A stretch of DNA of 64,000 nucleotides from Paenibacillus catalpae (GTDB lineage Bacteria; Bacillota; Bacilli; Paenibacillales; Paenibacillaceae). This document shows positions 36,403 to 44,703 of the stretch, piece after piece. Each line of letters starts with the position of its first letter. Within the stretch, counting starts at the first letter, position 1. A program made the translations under genes and the position numbers. Under the pieces are notes generated by a model. The model did no database searches and had not been told where the DNA came from. It saw nothing but the letters and a program-made list of their open reading frames with translations. The DNA lies in the NCBI RefSeq assembly GCF_900112695.1, contig NZ_FOMT01000002.1, forward strand, positions 1,037,876 to 1,101,875. The letters run 5' to 3'.

Positions 36403-36431
36403 TTGAACATTTCGTTCCATTATGTCATATT
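36403..36431 (+). promoter_or_regulatory. Promoter candidate of the NAD operon
   Basis: TTGAAC (36403-36408) and CATATT (36426-36431), spacer 17. Each box matches the consensus in 4 of 6 positions. Confidence 0.5.
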
Positions 36432-36432
36432 A

Positions 36433-36453
36433 ATATTATCAAAACGATAATAT
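36433..36453. promoter_or_regulatory. Candidate NrtR operator, perfect 21-bp palindrome
   Basis: ATATTATC and GATAATAT around AAAAC. It begins 2 bases after the -10 box, where a bound repressor would stop initiation. NrtR operators in other bacteria are also 21-bp palindromes. Confidence 0.65.
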
Positions 36454-36479
36454 GGTAAATCGAAGGAGGCATCGCACTC

Positions 36480-37250
36480 TTGAACCTGAACGAGAACGAA
36501 CACAATTATTCGGCAAGCAACTACCGCACCCCGGACGGTGCGCCGTCAGATATTGTTATTTTCACGATAACCTCAGAGGAGAAAGTAACGGCGAAGAAAG
36601 CTCTCCCCTTGAGGGAGCTTCAGGTGCTGCTGATCCGGCGCAAAGCATGGCCTTTTGCGGGACAGTGGGCTTTGCCCGGCGGCTTTACCCGCGACACCGA
36701 GACGGTGGAGGAATGCGCGATCCGGGAGCTGAGGGAGGAAGCGGGCGTTGAGCATGTGCACATGGAGTTCCTGAAGGTGTACAGTAAGCCGGGGCGGGAT
36801 CCGAGAGGCTGGATGATCAGCCATGCGTTCTGCGCATTGGTGAATGAACGGTACTTGCAAGACCGGCGGGCATCGGATGATGCGGAGGACGTACAGCTGT
36901 TCACGCTTAGCGAAACACTGGAGATGGAGCTGGCCTTTGACCATCATGACATCATTCGCGACGCCTATCGGCGCATTCAGCAGCAGATGCTGACGCAGTC
37001 CATTGCAAAGGAGTTTCTGCCGGAGGAATTTACGATCGGGGAGCTGTATCAGATCATTCAGGCGGTGGTGCCAACGTTCGAGGAGAAGAACTTTATCCGT
37101 AAAGTGACTTCCACGCAAAGCCGAAAAGGTCTGATTGAGGAAGTCCGTCACGCAGACGGAAGTCTGAAACAGTCGAACCAGTATTCACAGCGTGCGGCGC
37201 AGCTGTACCGTTTTACCGGTTATGTGCCGGAGCTTTCGATCTATAGTTGA
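36480..37250 (+). CDS. NrtR-like Nudix-domain regulator of NAD metabolism
   Basis: A 256-residue protein: N-terminal Nudix domain (about 20-150, with a complete Nudix box G68 to V91, PGGFTRDTE ... RELREEAGV) and a C-terminal winged-helix-like region (about 170-250, EEFTIGELYQIIQAVVP, NFIRKVT, QYSQRAAQLYRFTG). This is the NrtR architecture: the Nudix pocket binds ADP-ribose or NAD-derived ligands and the wing binds DNA. It starts at TTG 36480, 10 bases after AAGGAGG. It is the first gene of an operon with pnuC, nadR and an ADP-ribosylglycohydrolase, and follows a 21-bp palindrome, consistent with autoregulation. An intact Nudix box leaves open catalytic ADP-ribose pyrophosphatase activity. Confidence 0.82.
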   Translation: MNLNENEHNYSASNYRTPDGAPSDIVIFTITSEEKVTAKKALPLRELQVLLIRRKAWPFAGQWALPGGFTRDTETVEECAIRELREEAGVEHVHMEFLKVYSKPGRDPRGWMISHAFCALVNERYLQDRRASDDAEDVQLFTLSETLEMELAFDHHDIIRDAYRRIQQQMLTQSIAKEFLPEEFTIGELYQIIQAVVPTFEEKNFIRKVTSTQSRKGLIEEVRHADGSLKQSNQYSQRAAQLYRFTGYVPELSIYS

Positions 37251-37314
37251 AGCCATGCTTACGAAGTAAGAATCGCGACAAAAGCATGTAGCAATTCTTT
37301 TCAGGAGGTTTATA

Positions 37315-37989
37315 ATGAAGCAAAATTTATCAATGCTGGGTCTGTTTATTGCCATCTTGGCTGTAGCCTATTTCACCTCGTCCAGCGCAATTGAGATCGC
37401 CGCTACTACAACCGGGCTGGCTGCCGTCTGGCTGACGGCGAAGGAGAAGCTGTGGACCTGGCCGATTAGTCTGGTGAATGTCGCCTGCTTTTTCTATATG
37501 TTCATGGACGTTAAGCTGTATGCGGATATGACGTTGCAGGTGTTCTTCTTCGTGCTCAGCATCTACGGCTGGGCCGTATGGATGACCAAACGCGGCGGGG
37601 CGGCCGTTCGGCCGACAAGAACATGGACTCCGCGGATGGCTGCGCTGCTGCTGGGATTTCTGATTGTGTTTACCATGGTGTGGGGCTATATGCTTGAACG
37701 TCATACCGACGCGTCTATCCCTTATCTCGATGCCTTTATCGCTACCTTAAGCCTGGTCGCCCAATTCCTGCTCTCGTATAAAATCCTGCAAAGCTGGTAT
37801 TTCTGGATCGTCGTTGATGTTCTCTCGATCGGCATGTATTTCTACAAGGAGCTTTATACGACTTCGTTCTTATACGTTATTTTCCTCGGCATCGCGATTA
37901 TGGGTCTGATCGAATGGAAGCGGGAATACGAGCGGAGAACGACTCCAGCTGCACAGTCGAAGGATGAGGTGAACCCTTATGCCGGATAA
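37315..37989 (+). CDS. pnuC: Nicotinamide riboside transporter PnuC
   Basis: A 224-residue membrane protein with about seven spans and the PnuC core: TTGLAAVWLTAKEKLWTWPISLVNVACFFY and LQVFFFVLSIYGWAVW. PnuC takes up nicotinamide riboside by facilitated diffusion, pulled by phosphorylation inside the cell. AGGAGG lies upstream. The end of the gene overlaps the start of nadR by 11 bases, so transporter and kinase are translationally coupled, which fits the trapping mechanism. Confidence 0.92.
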   Translation: MKQNLSMLGLFIAILAVAYFTSSSAIEIAATTTGLAAVWLTAKEKLWTWPISLVNVACFFYMFMDVKLYADMTLQVFFFVLSIYGWAVWMTKRGGAAVRPTRTWTPRMAALLLGFLIVFTMVWGYMLERHTDASIPYLDAFIATLSLVAQFLLSYKILQSWYFWIVVDVLSIGMYFYKELYTTSFLYVIFLGIAIMGLIEWKREYERRTTPAAQSKDEVNPYAG

Positions 37990-39007
37990 AAGGGTAGGGC
38001 TGACGCTGGGCAAATTTGCTCCGTTTCACCGCGGTCATCAGCATGTCGTGGAGACCGCGCTGCGTGAGGTTGATCACCTGATCGTCGTCATCTATGACAG
38101 CCCCGAAGTAACCAGGGTACCCTTATCGGTGCGCGCCCGCTGGATCCGCGAGCTCTATCCAGCCGTTGAGGTACTGGAAGCCTGGGACGGTCCTTCGGAC
38201 AGCGGGGATACGCCGGAGATCAAACGCAAACAGGAGGACTATATCCTCGGACTGCTTGGGGGGAGGAAAATCTCTCATTTCTACTCCAGCGAGTTTTATG
38301 GCGAGCATATGAGCGAGGCACTGGGAGCGGTTAACCGCCAAGTTGATCCACTGAGGGAGACGTTCCCCGTATCGGGAACCAAAGTAAGAGACTCGTTATA
38401 CGAGAATAAAGACTTGGTAGATAAGGTCGTTTATCGGGATCTGATAACGAATGTCGTGTTCCTCGGAGCTCCTTCCACGGGGAAAACAACCCTTGCCGCC
38501 CGAATGGCGGAAGAACTGCAGACGGTATGGATGCCCGAGTACGGGAGGGAGTATTGGGAGCAGCACCAAATTGAGCGCCGGTTGACGCTGGAACAGCTAG
38601 TCGAAATTGCGGAAGGTCATCTTGAGCGGGAGGAGCGCATGCTGCTGGAGGCGAGAGATGTACTGTTTGTCGATACGAACGCTATTACAACGTATATGTT
38701 CTCCCATTATTATCACGGCTTGGCCCATCCGAAGCTGGAAGCCATGGCAGCTAAATGCGCTTCGCGTTATGATCTTGTCTTCCTCTGCGAGGACGATATT
38801 CCTTACGACGATACGCCGGACCGGTCGGGAGAGGTGAACAGGCATATGTTCCAAAAGCAGATTGTGGCGGACTTGATTGAACGCAAGATTCCTTTCATTC
38901 CGCTTCGCGGCAGTCTAGAGGAGCGGGTACGGCAGGTCAAAGCAATTCTCGAGCGTTACGAGAAATACAGCAATCCATATGAATGGATGGGGGTGTCGAA
39001 GGGATGA
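37979..39007 (+). CDS. nadR: Bifunctional NMN adenylyltransferase / ribosylnicotinamide kinase
   Basis: A 342-residue NadR-type enzyme without the N-terminal DNA-binding domain found in enteric NadR. Residues 1 to about 155 are the NMN adenylyltransferase, with GKFAPFHRGH (11-20, nucleotidyltransferase motif) and FPVSGTKVRDSL. Residues about 156-342 are the ribosylnicotinamide kinase with P-loop GAPSTGKTT (163-171). It phosphorylates imported nicotinamide riboside to NMN and then makes NAD. It overlaps pnuC upstream and the ADP-ribosylglycohydrolase downstream (ATGA). Confidence 0.93.
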   Translation: MPDKRVGLTLGKFAPFHRGHQHVVETALREVDHLIVVIYDSPEVTRVPLSVRARWIRELYPAVEVLEAWDGPSDSGDTPEIKRKQEDYILGLLGGRKISHFYSSEFYGEHMSEALGAVNRQVDPLRETFPVSGTKVRDSLYENKDLVDKVVYRDLITNVVFLGAPSTGKTTLAARMAEELQTVWMPEYGREYWEQHQIERRLTLEQLVEIAEGHLEREERMLLEARDVLFVDTNAITTYMFSHYYHGLAHPKLEAMAAKCASRYDLVFLCEDDIPYDDTPDRSGEVNRHMFQKQIVADLIERKIPFIPLRGSLEERVRQVKAILERYEKYSNPYEWMGVSKG

Positions 39008-39885
39008 GAAACCGGATTCTCGGCGGTTTGTTTGGTGTTGCGGTCGGTGATGCGCTTGGCGGAACAACGGAGTTTATGAACGAAGCTGAAATCCGGCGCG
39101 AATACGGCTGGCTGGAGGAGATCATCGGCGAAGGCGTATGGAATCTGGAGGCCGGTGAAATTACGGATGATACGGCAATGACAATTGCGGTAGCGAGAGG
39201 GATAATTCAGAACCCGGAGGATCCAATCGAGGCGATTGGAGAGCATTTTCTGAAATGGAAGGACACCAATCCCAAGGACATCGGCAATATCATTCGAACG
39301 GTGTTTGGTCTCTATGATGGAAATTGGACGGAGGCAGCACGCCGGGCAGGCCAGCTGCTAAACGGACAAACGGCGGGAAACGGTACGCTGATGCGCTGCC
39401 TTCCTATTGCCCTTGCCTACAGGGATGCAGCAGTAATGGAGGAAGTAACAAGGCGGCACTCGGAAATGACGCATGAGGATCCGCTCGCAACGGAAGCCTG
39501 CCTCATCTATAACCGGATTGCCAGACGGCTGCTGCAAGGCGAACAACTTACATCTGCCATCCTCACCGAAATAACCGGAACTCGATATGAACAGCTGCTT
39601 AACTGCGAGCCGCCTGTCACTCCTCCTGACGGATTTGTTGTTCACACGATGCAGTGGGTTGTCCATCATCTGCTAGAGGCAGAGACTTTCGAAGAGGTTG
39701 TGCAGCGCGCGGCTAACGGAGGCGGGGACTCGGATACGATTGGCGCTATCGCCGGCGGGCTGGCAGGAATCTATTGGGGTTGCGACGGCATCCCGTCGAG
39801 ATATGCCGACAAGATCTTGCTGCAACAGAATTTAATAGAGCTGGGAGATGCACTGCTGACTTTACGTGAAAAAGGGGATAGATAG
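39004..39885 (+). CDS. ADP-ribosylglycohydrolase family protein
   Basis: A 293-residue all-helical ARH/DraG-type hydrolase. Metal-binding motifs are present: GVAVGDALGGTTEF at the N-terminus, EITDDTAMTIAVARG, TAGNGTLMRCLPIAL and GGGDSDTIGAIAGGLAG. These enzymes remove ADP-ribose from proteins or small molecules. I start at the ATG at 39004, which shares ATGA with the nadR stop; the frame extends to 38983 but the shorter form begins exactly at the family start (MRNRILGGLFGVAVGD). Location in the NAD operon suggests recycling of ADP-ribose, which is also the NrtR effector in other species. Confidence 0.92.
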   Translation: MRNRILGGLFGVAVGDALGGTTEFMNEAEIRREYGWLEEIIGEGVWNLEAGEITDDTAMTIAVARGIIQNPEDPIEAIGEHFLKWKDTNPKDIGNIIRTVFGLYDGNWTEAARRAGQLLNGQTAGNGTLMRCLPIALAYRDAAVMEEVTRRHSEMTHEDPLATEACLIYNRIARRLLQGEQLTSAILTEITGTRYEQLLNCEPPVTPPDGFVVHTMQWVVHHLLEAETFEEVVQRAANGGGDSDTIGAIAGGLAGIYWGCDGIPSRYADKILLQQNLIELGDALLTLREKGDR

Positions 39886-40026
39886 GATAGTGACAGTATG
39901 GAAGAAGAGCTGCGCTGGATTGGGTGCAGTATAAGGTGGCGTTATTGGGAGGTAGCTTGATCTACATTGGAGTGACTGCAGTATAATCAGCTAAATTGGA
40001 TGATTGCAGCACATTCTCTTCAATTT

Positions 40027-40098
40027 TACTGGAGTGAATCCAACGTAGCTTCCGGAGTCTTCCTATTAGCCGGATTATACTGGAGTGAATCCAACGTA
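40027..40098. repeat. Two 21-bp direct repeats, period 51, in a gene-free stretch
   Basis: TACTGGAGTGAATCCAACGTA occurs at 40027-40047 and again at 40078-40098. A degenerate relative (TGGAGTGACTGCAGTATA) begins near 39968. The 39886-40243 stretch has no gene; the rest is hairpins and a terminator. Confidence 0.8.
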
Positions 40099-40107
40099 TC
40101 TTGAACA

Positions 40108-40137
40108 GGGGCTGTCTCACAGATGTGAGACAGCCCC
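40108..40137. repeat. Perfect 13-bp hairpin
   Basis: GGGGCTGTCTCAC, loop AGAT, GTGAGACAGCCCC. No T run follows on the plus strand, so it is not a standard terminator; it may be part of a dispersed intergenic repeat or a weak terminator. Confidence 0.6.
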
Positions 40138-40200
40138 TTGATGAAAGGCGTTTTAGGCACATAACGATGTACAGCATCGTCAAGGCACCCGCTAGACAGG

Positions 40201-40233
40201 AAAAAGGAGAAGCTCATCGAGTTTCTCCTTTTT
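40201..40233 (-). terminator. Terminator of the TylF-like gene
   Basis: AAAAAGGAGAA and TTTCTCCTTTTT form the stem 10 bases after the minus-strand stop; T tract on the minus strand. Confidence 0.85.
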
Positions 40234-40243
40234 CCGTCCTTCT

Positions 40244-40972
40244 CTACTTCGTTTTTTTCCAATACACGCCTGTAAGATCAATGACAACGAGCGGATCAGT
40301 GATGTTATGAGCGGCGCGGAAATCGTGTACGGCTGCGGCGCAATAGCCGATGGAATAGTCGTCAATAATGACGTATCCGCCGACAGCTACTTTCGGATAC
40401 AGATTGGTCAGTGCATCCATCGTTGAGGAGTACATGTCGCCATCGAGGCGGGCAATCGCTATTTTCTCCGTTGGCGCTGTAGGCAGCGTGTCTTTGAACC
40501 AGCCCTTCAGAAAGACGACGCCATCGTCATACAGATCATATTTTTGAAAGTTACTGACGACCTCAGGCAAGGAAACGCGCAAAAAGTCCTGTTCGTGGAA
40601 TTTAGAGGTTGCATCGATCGGATAACTGGGGTCCGGCTTAGGCAGCCCTTCAAAGGAATCGGCGACGAGCACCTTCCGGTTCCTTACGCCATGTGCTTTC
40701 AGAAAACCGCGCATGAAAATGCATGCTCCGCCGCGCCATACGCCAGTCTCGATAAAATCGCCCTGGACGTTATTGTTAATGACGTCATTCATAAGCATAT
40801 GGAGATTATTCATGCGGATCCGCCCGATCATGCTATGTGCAATGATAGGCCAATCGAGGCCCTGAAGGCGATTTTCCTTCGTGGCGCCCGGCTCATGCTC
40901 CAGCCATATTTCAAATAATATCGCTTTCTTCAACAATTCCAGATACATCTCTGTTGCCGTATTATTGCGCAT
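40244..40972 (-). CDS. TylF/MycF-like macrocin O-methyltransferase family protein
   Basis: A 242-residue SAM-dependent methyltransferase. FIETGVWRGGACIFMRGFL is the SAM motif, VADSFEGLP the acidic end of the second strand, and LDGDMYSST with VIIDDYSIG give the acidic Mg2+ ligands of the TylF/MycF group. Those enzymes methylate sugar hydroxyls in macrolide assembly, but no polyketide or sugar-transfer genes are nearby, so the substrate may be a surface glycan or other polyol. I start at 40972, since AAAGGA lies 8 bases upstream; the frame also allows 40990. The gene is monocistronic. Confidence 0.85.
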   Translation of the reverse strand: MRNNTATEMYLELLKKAILFEIWLEHEPGATKENRLQGLDWPIIAHSMIGRIRMNNLHMLMNDVINNNVQGDFIETGVWRGGACIFMRGFLKAHGVRNRKVLVADSFEGLPKPDPSYPIDATSKFHEQDFLRVSLPEVVSNFQKYDLYDDGVVFLKGWFKDTLPTAPTEKIAIARLDGDMYSSTMDALTNLYPKVAVGGYVIIDDYSIGYCAAAVHDFRAAHNITDPLVVIDLTGVYWKKTK

Positions 40973-41123
40973 AATCACAGTCCTTTTCATTCATAGTGTT
41001 AACGTATGAATATGATCCAAGCTTGAATATGGCTTGTGTGTACGACTACTGGAACGAAAAACTTAGCGAAAGAAACATAGTTTAATAGGAATTGAAGTAT
41101 AAAACCCGTCAGCCTTTTTATCA

Positions 41124-41171
41124 TTGACATATTTTTTGATATAGCATTATAATATATCCATTATAACAAAT
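41124..41171 (+). promoter_or_regulatory. Promoter and operator-like motif of the DUF4965 gene
   Basis: Perfect TTGACA (41124-41129) and TATAAT (41148-41153), spacer 18. TTATAACAAAT at 41161-41171 covers the expected start of transcription and is the reverse of the ATTTGTTATAA motif found before the regulator and binding-protein genes. Confidence 0.75.
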
Positions 41172-41198
41172 GCCTATATGATGAAGGAGTTGTTTTTC

Positions 41199-43238
41199 AT
41201 GAGCGCAATTCGTCCTCCTGCAGTTCCACTCGTTACCGTTGACCCTTATTTCAGTGTATGGTCGCAGGCCGACCGGCTGACTGATGATTTCACCCGCCAC
41301 TGGACAGGGCAAAGGCATGCCATGACTGGTTTGATCCGAATTGACGGAACCGCCCAGCGCTTTGCCGGTCTGGTAGAGCCTAATGCCGAGCGGTATTACA
41401 CAGAGCCGCAAGCGATGGAGCAGAAGAGCGTAAACGTCTCCCCGCTAAGCACGGTCTACACGTTCCAATCGGCAGGAGTCGAATTGACGGTTCGCTTTAC
41501 TTCGCCGCTGCTTCTGAATGATCTGGACGTGTTGTCGAGACCTGCATCGTACGTTGCGTTCGAGGTGCGCTCGATCGATGGCGAAGAGCATGACGTACAA
41601 ATCTACTTCGACGTTACCGGCGAATGGTGCGTGGATACTTCGAAGCAGGCCGTTATCAGCGCGAAGCAGGAAGAAGGCGGACTGATCTCGCTGCAGATCG
41701 GTCATGAAAAGCAGGATGTTGTGAACCGTTCGGGTGACGATCACCGGATCGACTGGGGATATTTCTATCTGAATGCGGAGAAATCCGATCAGGTGAGCGG
41801 ATACATAGCGCCGGCCCACATTCGCAAAAACTTCGTTCGCAACGAGAAGCTGGCCGAGTCTGTTGCGAAGACGGAAGCTCAGATTGTCGCAGACGTACAG
41901 CCGGTTATGGCGCTCGTCTACAACATTGGCAGCGTAGGCGCTGCGGCTGAAAAACGTTTGGCCGTGCTCGCTTATGATGATATCGTTGCGATTGAGTATT
42001 TCGGAGATAAGCTGGAGGCTTATTGGAAAAGAAACGGACAAAGCACGCCGGACATGATTGCTGCTGCGTTCTCGGAATACGAGAGCTTGCTTCAGCGCTG
42101 CGAAGCATTCGATAAACAGATCATTGCCGAAGGAGAAAAGTCCGGCGGCAGCCGATATGCAGACCTGCTTGCACTCTCGTATCGTCAGGCCATTGCCGCG
42201 CATAAGCTTGTGCTCGATACGGAAGGCGAGATTCTGTTCCTGTCCAAGGAATGCTACAGCAACGGCTGTATGGCTACGGTAGACGTAAGCTACCCTTCCG
42301 TACCGATGTTCCTGCTGTATGCTCCGGAGCTGGTTGAGGGGATGATTCGCCCGATTCTGAAATATGCGGAGACGGACGCCTGGACGTTTGAATTTGCGCC
42401 GCATGATATCGGACAATACCCGATCGGCAACGGCCAAGTGTATAGCGAGAATCAACGCGAAGGACAAATGCCGGTGGAAGAATGCGGCAACATGCTCGTT
42501 ATGGCTGCATCCGTAGCGCTTGCGGGCGGCAACCGGAATTATCTGTTCAGCCATATCGATACTCTCGGAGAATGGGCAGACTATTTGACGGAGTTTGGCC
42601 TCGATCCGGAGAACCAGCTGTGTACCGACGATTTTGCCGGACATCTGGCCCGCAACGCGAACCTGTCCGTGAAGGCGGTTATGGGCGTAGCCAGCTACTC
42701 TATCCTCAAGAAGCTGCAAGGAGATAAAGAGACGGCTGCCCGTTATATGGCCAAAGCGAAGGAAATGGCGCTGCAGTGGGAAGTGCTTGCGGCAGACGGC
42801 GATCACACGAAGCTCGCATTTGGCCAAGAAGGCAGCTGGAGCCTCAAATATAACCTGATCTGGGACGTGCTCTTTGGTACCGAGCTGTTCTCCAAAGAGA
42901 TGATTAAGAACGAGATCAGCTGGTATAAGAAGATGAAAAACGATTACGGCACGCCGCTCGACAACCGCGCTGCGTATACGAAAAACGATTGGCTCGTTTG
43001 GTCTGCCGCTTTGTCGGAGGATCAGAATGATTTCAACGAGTTGGTAAGCCCGATCTGGGATATGCTGAATGAATCGGCAGACCGCGTACAGTTCTCGGAC
43101 TGGACGGATACGGTTACGGCCCGGCAGATCGGCTTCCAGCACCGGACGGTTGTGGGAGGCATCTTCATGAAGGTGCTGAAGGACAAAGGAATTATGAAGG
43201 TATTTCAAGCGGTGTCCTCGGTTAACGAAGGAAAGTAA
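41199..43238 (+). CDS. DUF4965 (glutaminase-A-like) protein
   Basis: A 679-residue protein of the DUF4965/DUF5127/DUF1793 group, related to fungal glutaminase A and built from an N-terminal beta-sandwich and a C-terminal (alpha/alpha)6 barrel like several glycosidases. Recognisable segments are RPPAVPLVTVDPYFSVWS at the N-terminus, YRQAIAAHKLV, PSVPMFLLYAPELVEGM, FAPHDIGQYPIGNGQ, MPVEECGNMLVMAAS and GTPLDNRAAYTKNDWLVWSA. No signal peptide, so it acts in the cytoplasm. Start at ATG 41199 behind AAGGAG. The substrate is unknown; its shared operator motif with the sugar importer suggests a carbohydrate. Confidence 0.85.
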   Translation: MSAIRPPAVPLVTVDPYFSVWSQADRLTDDFTRHWTGQRHAMTGLIRIDGTAQRFAGLVEPNAERYYTEPQAMEQKSVNVSPLSTVYTFQSAGVELTVRFTSPLLLNDLDVLSRPASYVAFEVRSIDGEEHDVQIYFDVTGEWCVDTSKQAVISAKQEEGGLISLQIGHEKQDVVNRSGDDHRIDWGYFYLNAEKSDQVSGYIAPAHIRKNFVRNEKLAESVAKTEAQIVADVQPVMALVYNIGSVGAAAEKRLAVLAYDDIVAIEYFGDKLEAYWKRNGQSTPDMIAAAFSEYESLLQRCEAFDKQIIAEGEKSGGSRYADLLALSYRQAIAAHKLVLDTEGEILFLSKECYSNGCMATVDVSYPSVPMFLLYAPELVEGMIRPILKYAETDAWTFEFAPHDIGQYPIGNGQVYSENQREGQMPVEECGNMLVMAASVALAGGNRNYLFSHIDTLGEWADYLTEFGLDPENQLCTDDFAGHLARNANLSVKAVMGVASYSILKKLQGDKETAARYMAKAKEMALQWEVLAADGDHTKLAFGQEGSWSLKYNLIWDVLFGTELFSKEMIKNEISWYKKMKNDYGTPLDNRAAYTKNDWLVWSAALSEDQNDFNELVSPIWDMLNESADRVQFSDWTDTVTARQIGFQHRTVVGGIFMKVLKDKGIMKVFQAVSSVNEGK

Positions 43239-43262
43239 ATAAAGACCTATAATGAAGAACAG

Positions 43263-43291
43263 GGGCGCATGCGAAATGCGCCCTTCTTTTT
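43263..43291 (+). terminator. Terminator of the DUF4965 gene
   Basis: GGGCGCAT, loop GCGAA, ATGCGCCC, then TTCTTTTT. Confidence 0.9.
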
Positions 43292-43327
43292 CATCTACAG
43301 AAAATAGACAATTGTTTAAATAACTTC

Positions 43328-43364
43328 TTTGTTAACAAACCCTAATATGGTATATTTGTTATAA
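43328..43364. promoter_or_regulatory. Operator-like motifs upstream of the GntR/LacI gene
   Basis: TTTGTTAACAAA (43328-43339) is a perfect 12-bp palindrome, and ATTTGTTATAA lies at 43354-43364. The second matches the motif before the DUF4965 and binding-protein genes, suggesting autoregulation. Confidence 0.55.
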
Positions 43365-43398
43365 CCAATGAATTGCTGTCCGGATAGGAGGATTACGC

Positions 43399-44535
43399 GT
43401 GAGTCAAGATAGAGAACCTCTGTACATCAAAATACAGAACCATTTCAAGGATTTGATCATCTCCCGGGAGCTAGTTGAAGACGATAAAATCCCGACAGAG
43501 AAAGATCTGATGGACGACTTCGACGTCAGCCGGATTACGGTTGTGAATGCACTTGCCGAGCTGGCGAAGGACGGATGGATTTACCGGATACCGGGAAGAG
43601 GAAGCTTTGTCAAAGGCATTCCTGAGACGCAGATGGCTGCCACCCCGACGATCAGCGAGGCGCGGAGAGACAAGAAAGAGCCAAAAGTAAAGATTGGCTT
43701 GGTGTTTCCCGTACTGGGCGACTATTTCGCCATCCGCTTGATATCAGGGATAACGGATCACCTTACGGCCAAAGGTTATTCGCTTGTTGTTATGCTGACC
43801 AACAACTCCAAGGAGCAAGAGAAGGAAGTGATCCGGGAGCTGAAGAACACGGTGGACGGGCTTATTATTTTCCCGGTTGACGCCGAGGTCTACAACGAGG
43901 AAATTATCGCGCTCAAAATGCAGAATTATCCGTTTGTCCTCATTGACCGGTACCTGCCGGGCGTAGAGACTAACGTTGTCGCTTCTGACAGTGCCTTTGC
44001 AACGATGCTTGCCGTTGATCATTTATGGGAGCTTGGGCACCGCAATATCGCGATCTGCTCCGACTCGCCGCTGATGACAGTGTCGGTTGACGAAAGGATT
44101 CAAGGCTATAACGAAGCGCTGAAGCAGAAGGGAGCGTTAATTAATCCTTCGCTTATCTTAAATGACATTCATATTAACGGCGGCGGGATGAATGCCGAGC
44201 ATCCGTTTTTCCGCTTTGTGAAAAATCAGATGGCAACCGCCTATATTGCGCTCAACTGCTCGCTTGGCGTCCAGATTTTATCGATTGCCAAGCAGGTGGG
44301 GCTGCGCGTGCCGGAGGATATTTCCATTGTCACGTTTGATAACCCGACGCCGCTGCTCGAAGAGTTCAGTCTGCTTACGCATATCGACCAATCGGAATAT
44401 AACATGGGGGCTGAAGCGGTTCAGCTGCTGCTCCAAGTGATCGAGAATAAAGGCAAGCAGCCGGTCAAATTCGAGAAGAAGATCTTGAAGCCAAGCCTCG
44501 TTGTCCGCAAAACGACCGCTGAAGCAAAGGCGTAG
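43399..44535 (+). CDS. GntR/LacI-type (AraR-like) transcriptional regulator
   Basis: A 378-residue regulator with an N-terminal GntR winged helix (residues about 5-75: PLYIKIQNHFKDLI, KIPTEKDLMDDFDVSRITVVNAL, GRGSFVKG) and a C-terminal periplasmic-binding-protein-like sensor (about 95-370: KIGLVFPVLGDYFAIRLISGI, VDGLIIFPVDAE, FVLIDRYLPGVETNVVASD, ISIVTFDNPTPLL). AraR has the same layout. It starts at GTG 43399 behind TAGGAGG. The gene sits between the DUF4965 gene and an ABC importer, and shared ATTTGTTATAA motifs point to it as the local repressor with a sugar inducer. Confidence 0.92.
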   Translation: MSQDREPLYIKIQNHFKDLIISRELVEDDKIPTEKDLMDDFDVSRITVVNALAELAKDGWIYRIPGRGSFVKGIPETQMAATPTISEARRDKKEPKVKIGLVFPVLGDYFAIRLISGITDHLTAKGYSLVVMLTNNSKEQEKEVIRELKNTVDGLIIFPVDAEVYNEEIIALKMQNYPFVLIDRYLPGVETNVVASDSAFATMLAVDHLWELGHRNIAICSDSPLMTVSVDERIQGYNEALKQKGALINPSLILNDIHINGGGMNAEHPFFRFVKNQMATAYIALNCSLGVQILSIAKQVGLRVPEDISIVTFDNPTPLLEEFSLLTHIDQSEYNMGAEAVQLLLQVIENKGKQPVKFEKKILKPSLVVRKTTAEAKA

Positions 44536-44561
44536 TACAGTCATACCATTCAAAGCATAGA

Positions 44562-44603
44562 AGAAACCCGATACCCTTGATCAAGGGTATCGGGTTTCTT
44601 TTT
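44562..44603 (+). terminator. Terminator of the regulator gene (38-bp perfect palindrome)
   Basis: AGAAACCCGATACCCTTGA is followed at once by its exact reverse complement, then a T run. 19 bp with no unpaired loop. Confidence 0.93.
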
Positions 44604-44609
44604 TTCTAA

Positions 44610-44637
44610 TTGACTAATTTAATATATCAAATATAAT
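44610..44637 (+). promoter_or_regulatory. Promoter of the ABC importer operon
   Basis: TTGACT (44610-44615) and TATAAT (44632-44637), spacer 16. The spacer and downstream bases are AT-rich with a degenerate TATATCAAATATA, possibly a weak operator. Confidence 0.7.
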
Positions 44638-44703
44638 CTATTGTATAGGGTTTATATAGCATTTGAGTAAGTAAGGCTAAAACAAGCAAGGAGGAAAATG
44701 AAC

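Noticed and set aside
39886..40243. CRISPR array
   Set aside because: Only two exact copies of a 21-mer, with no regular spacers and no cas genes in the window.
41445..43208. Minus-strand open frame (587 codons) opposite the DUF4965 gene
   Set aside because: Shadow of the plus-strand gene; no ribosome site, low-complexity composition, no motif.
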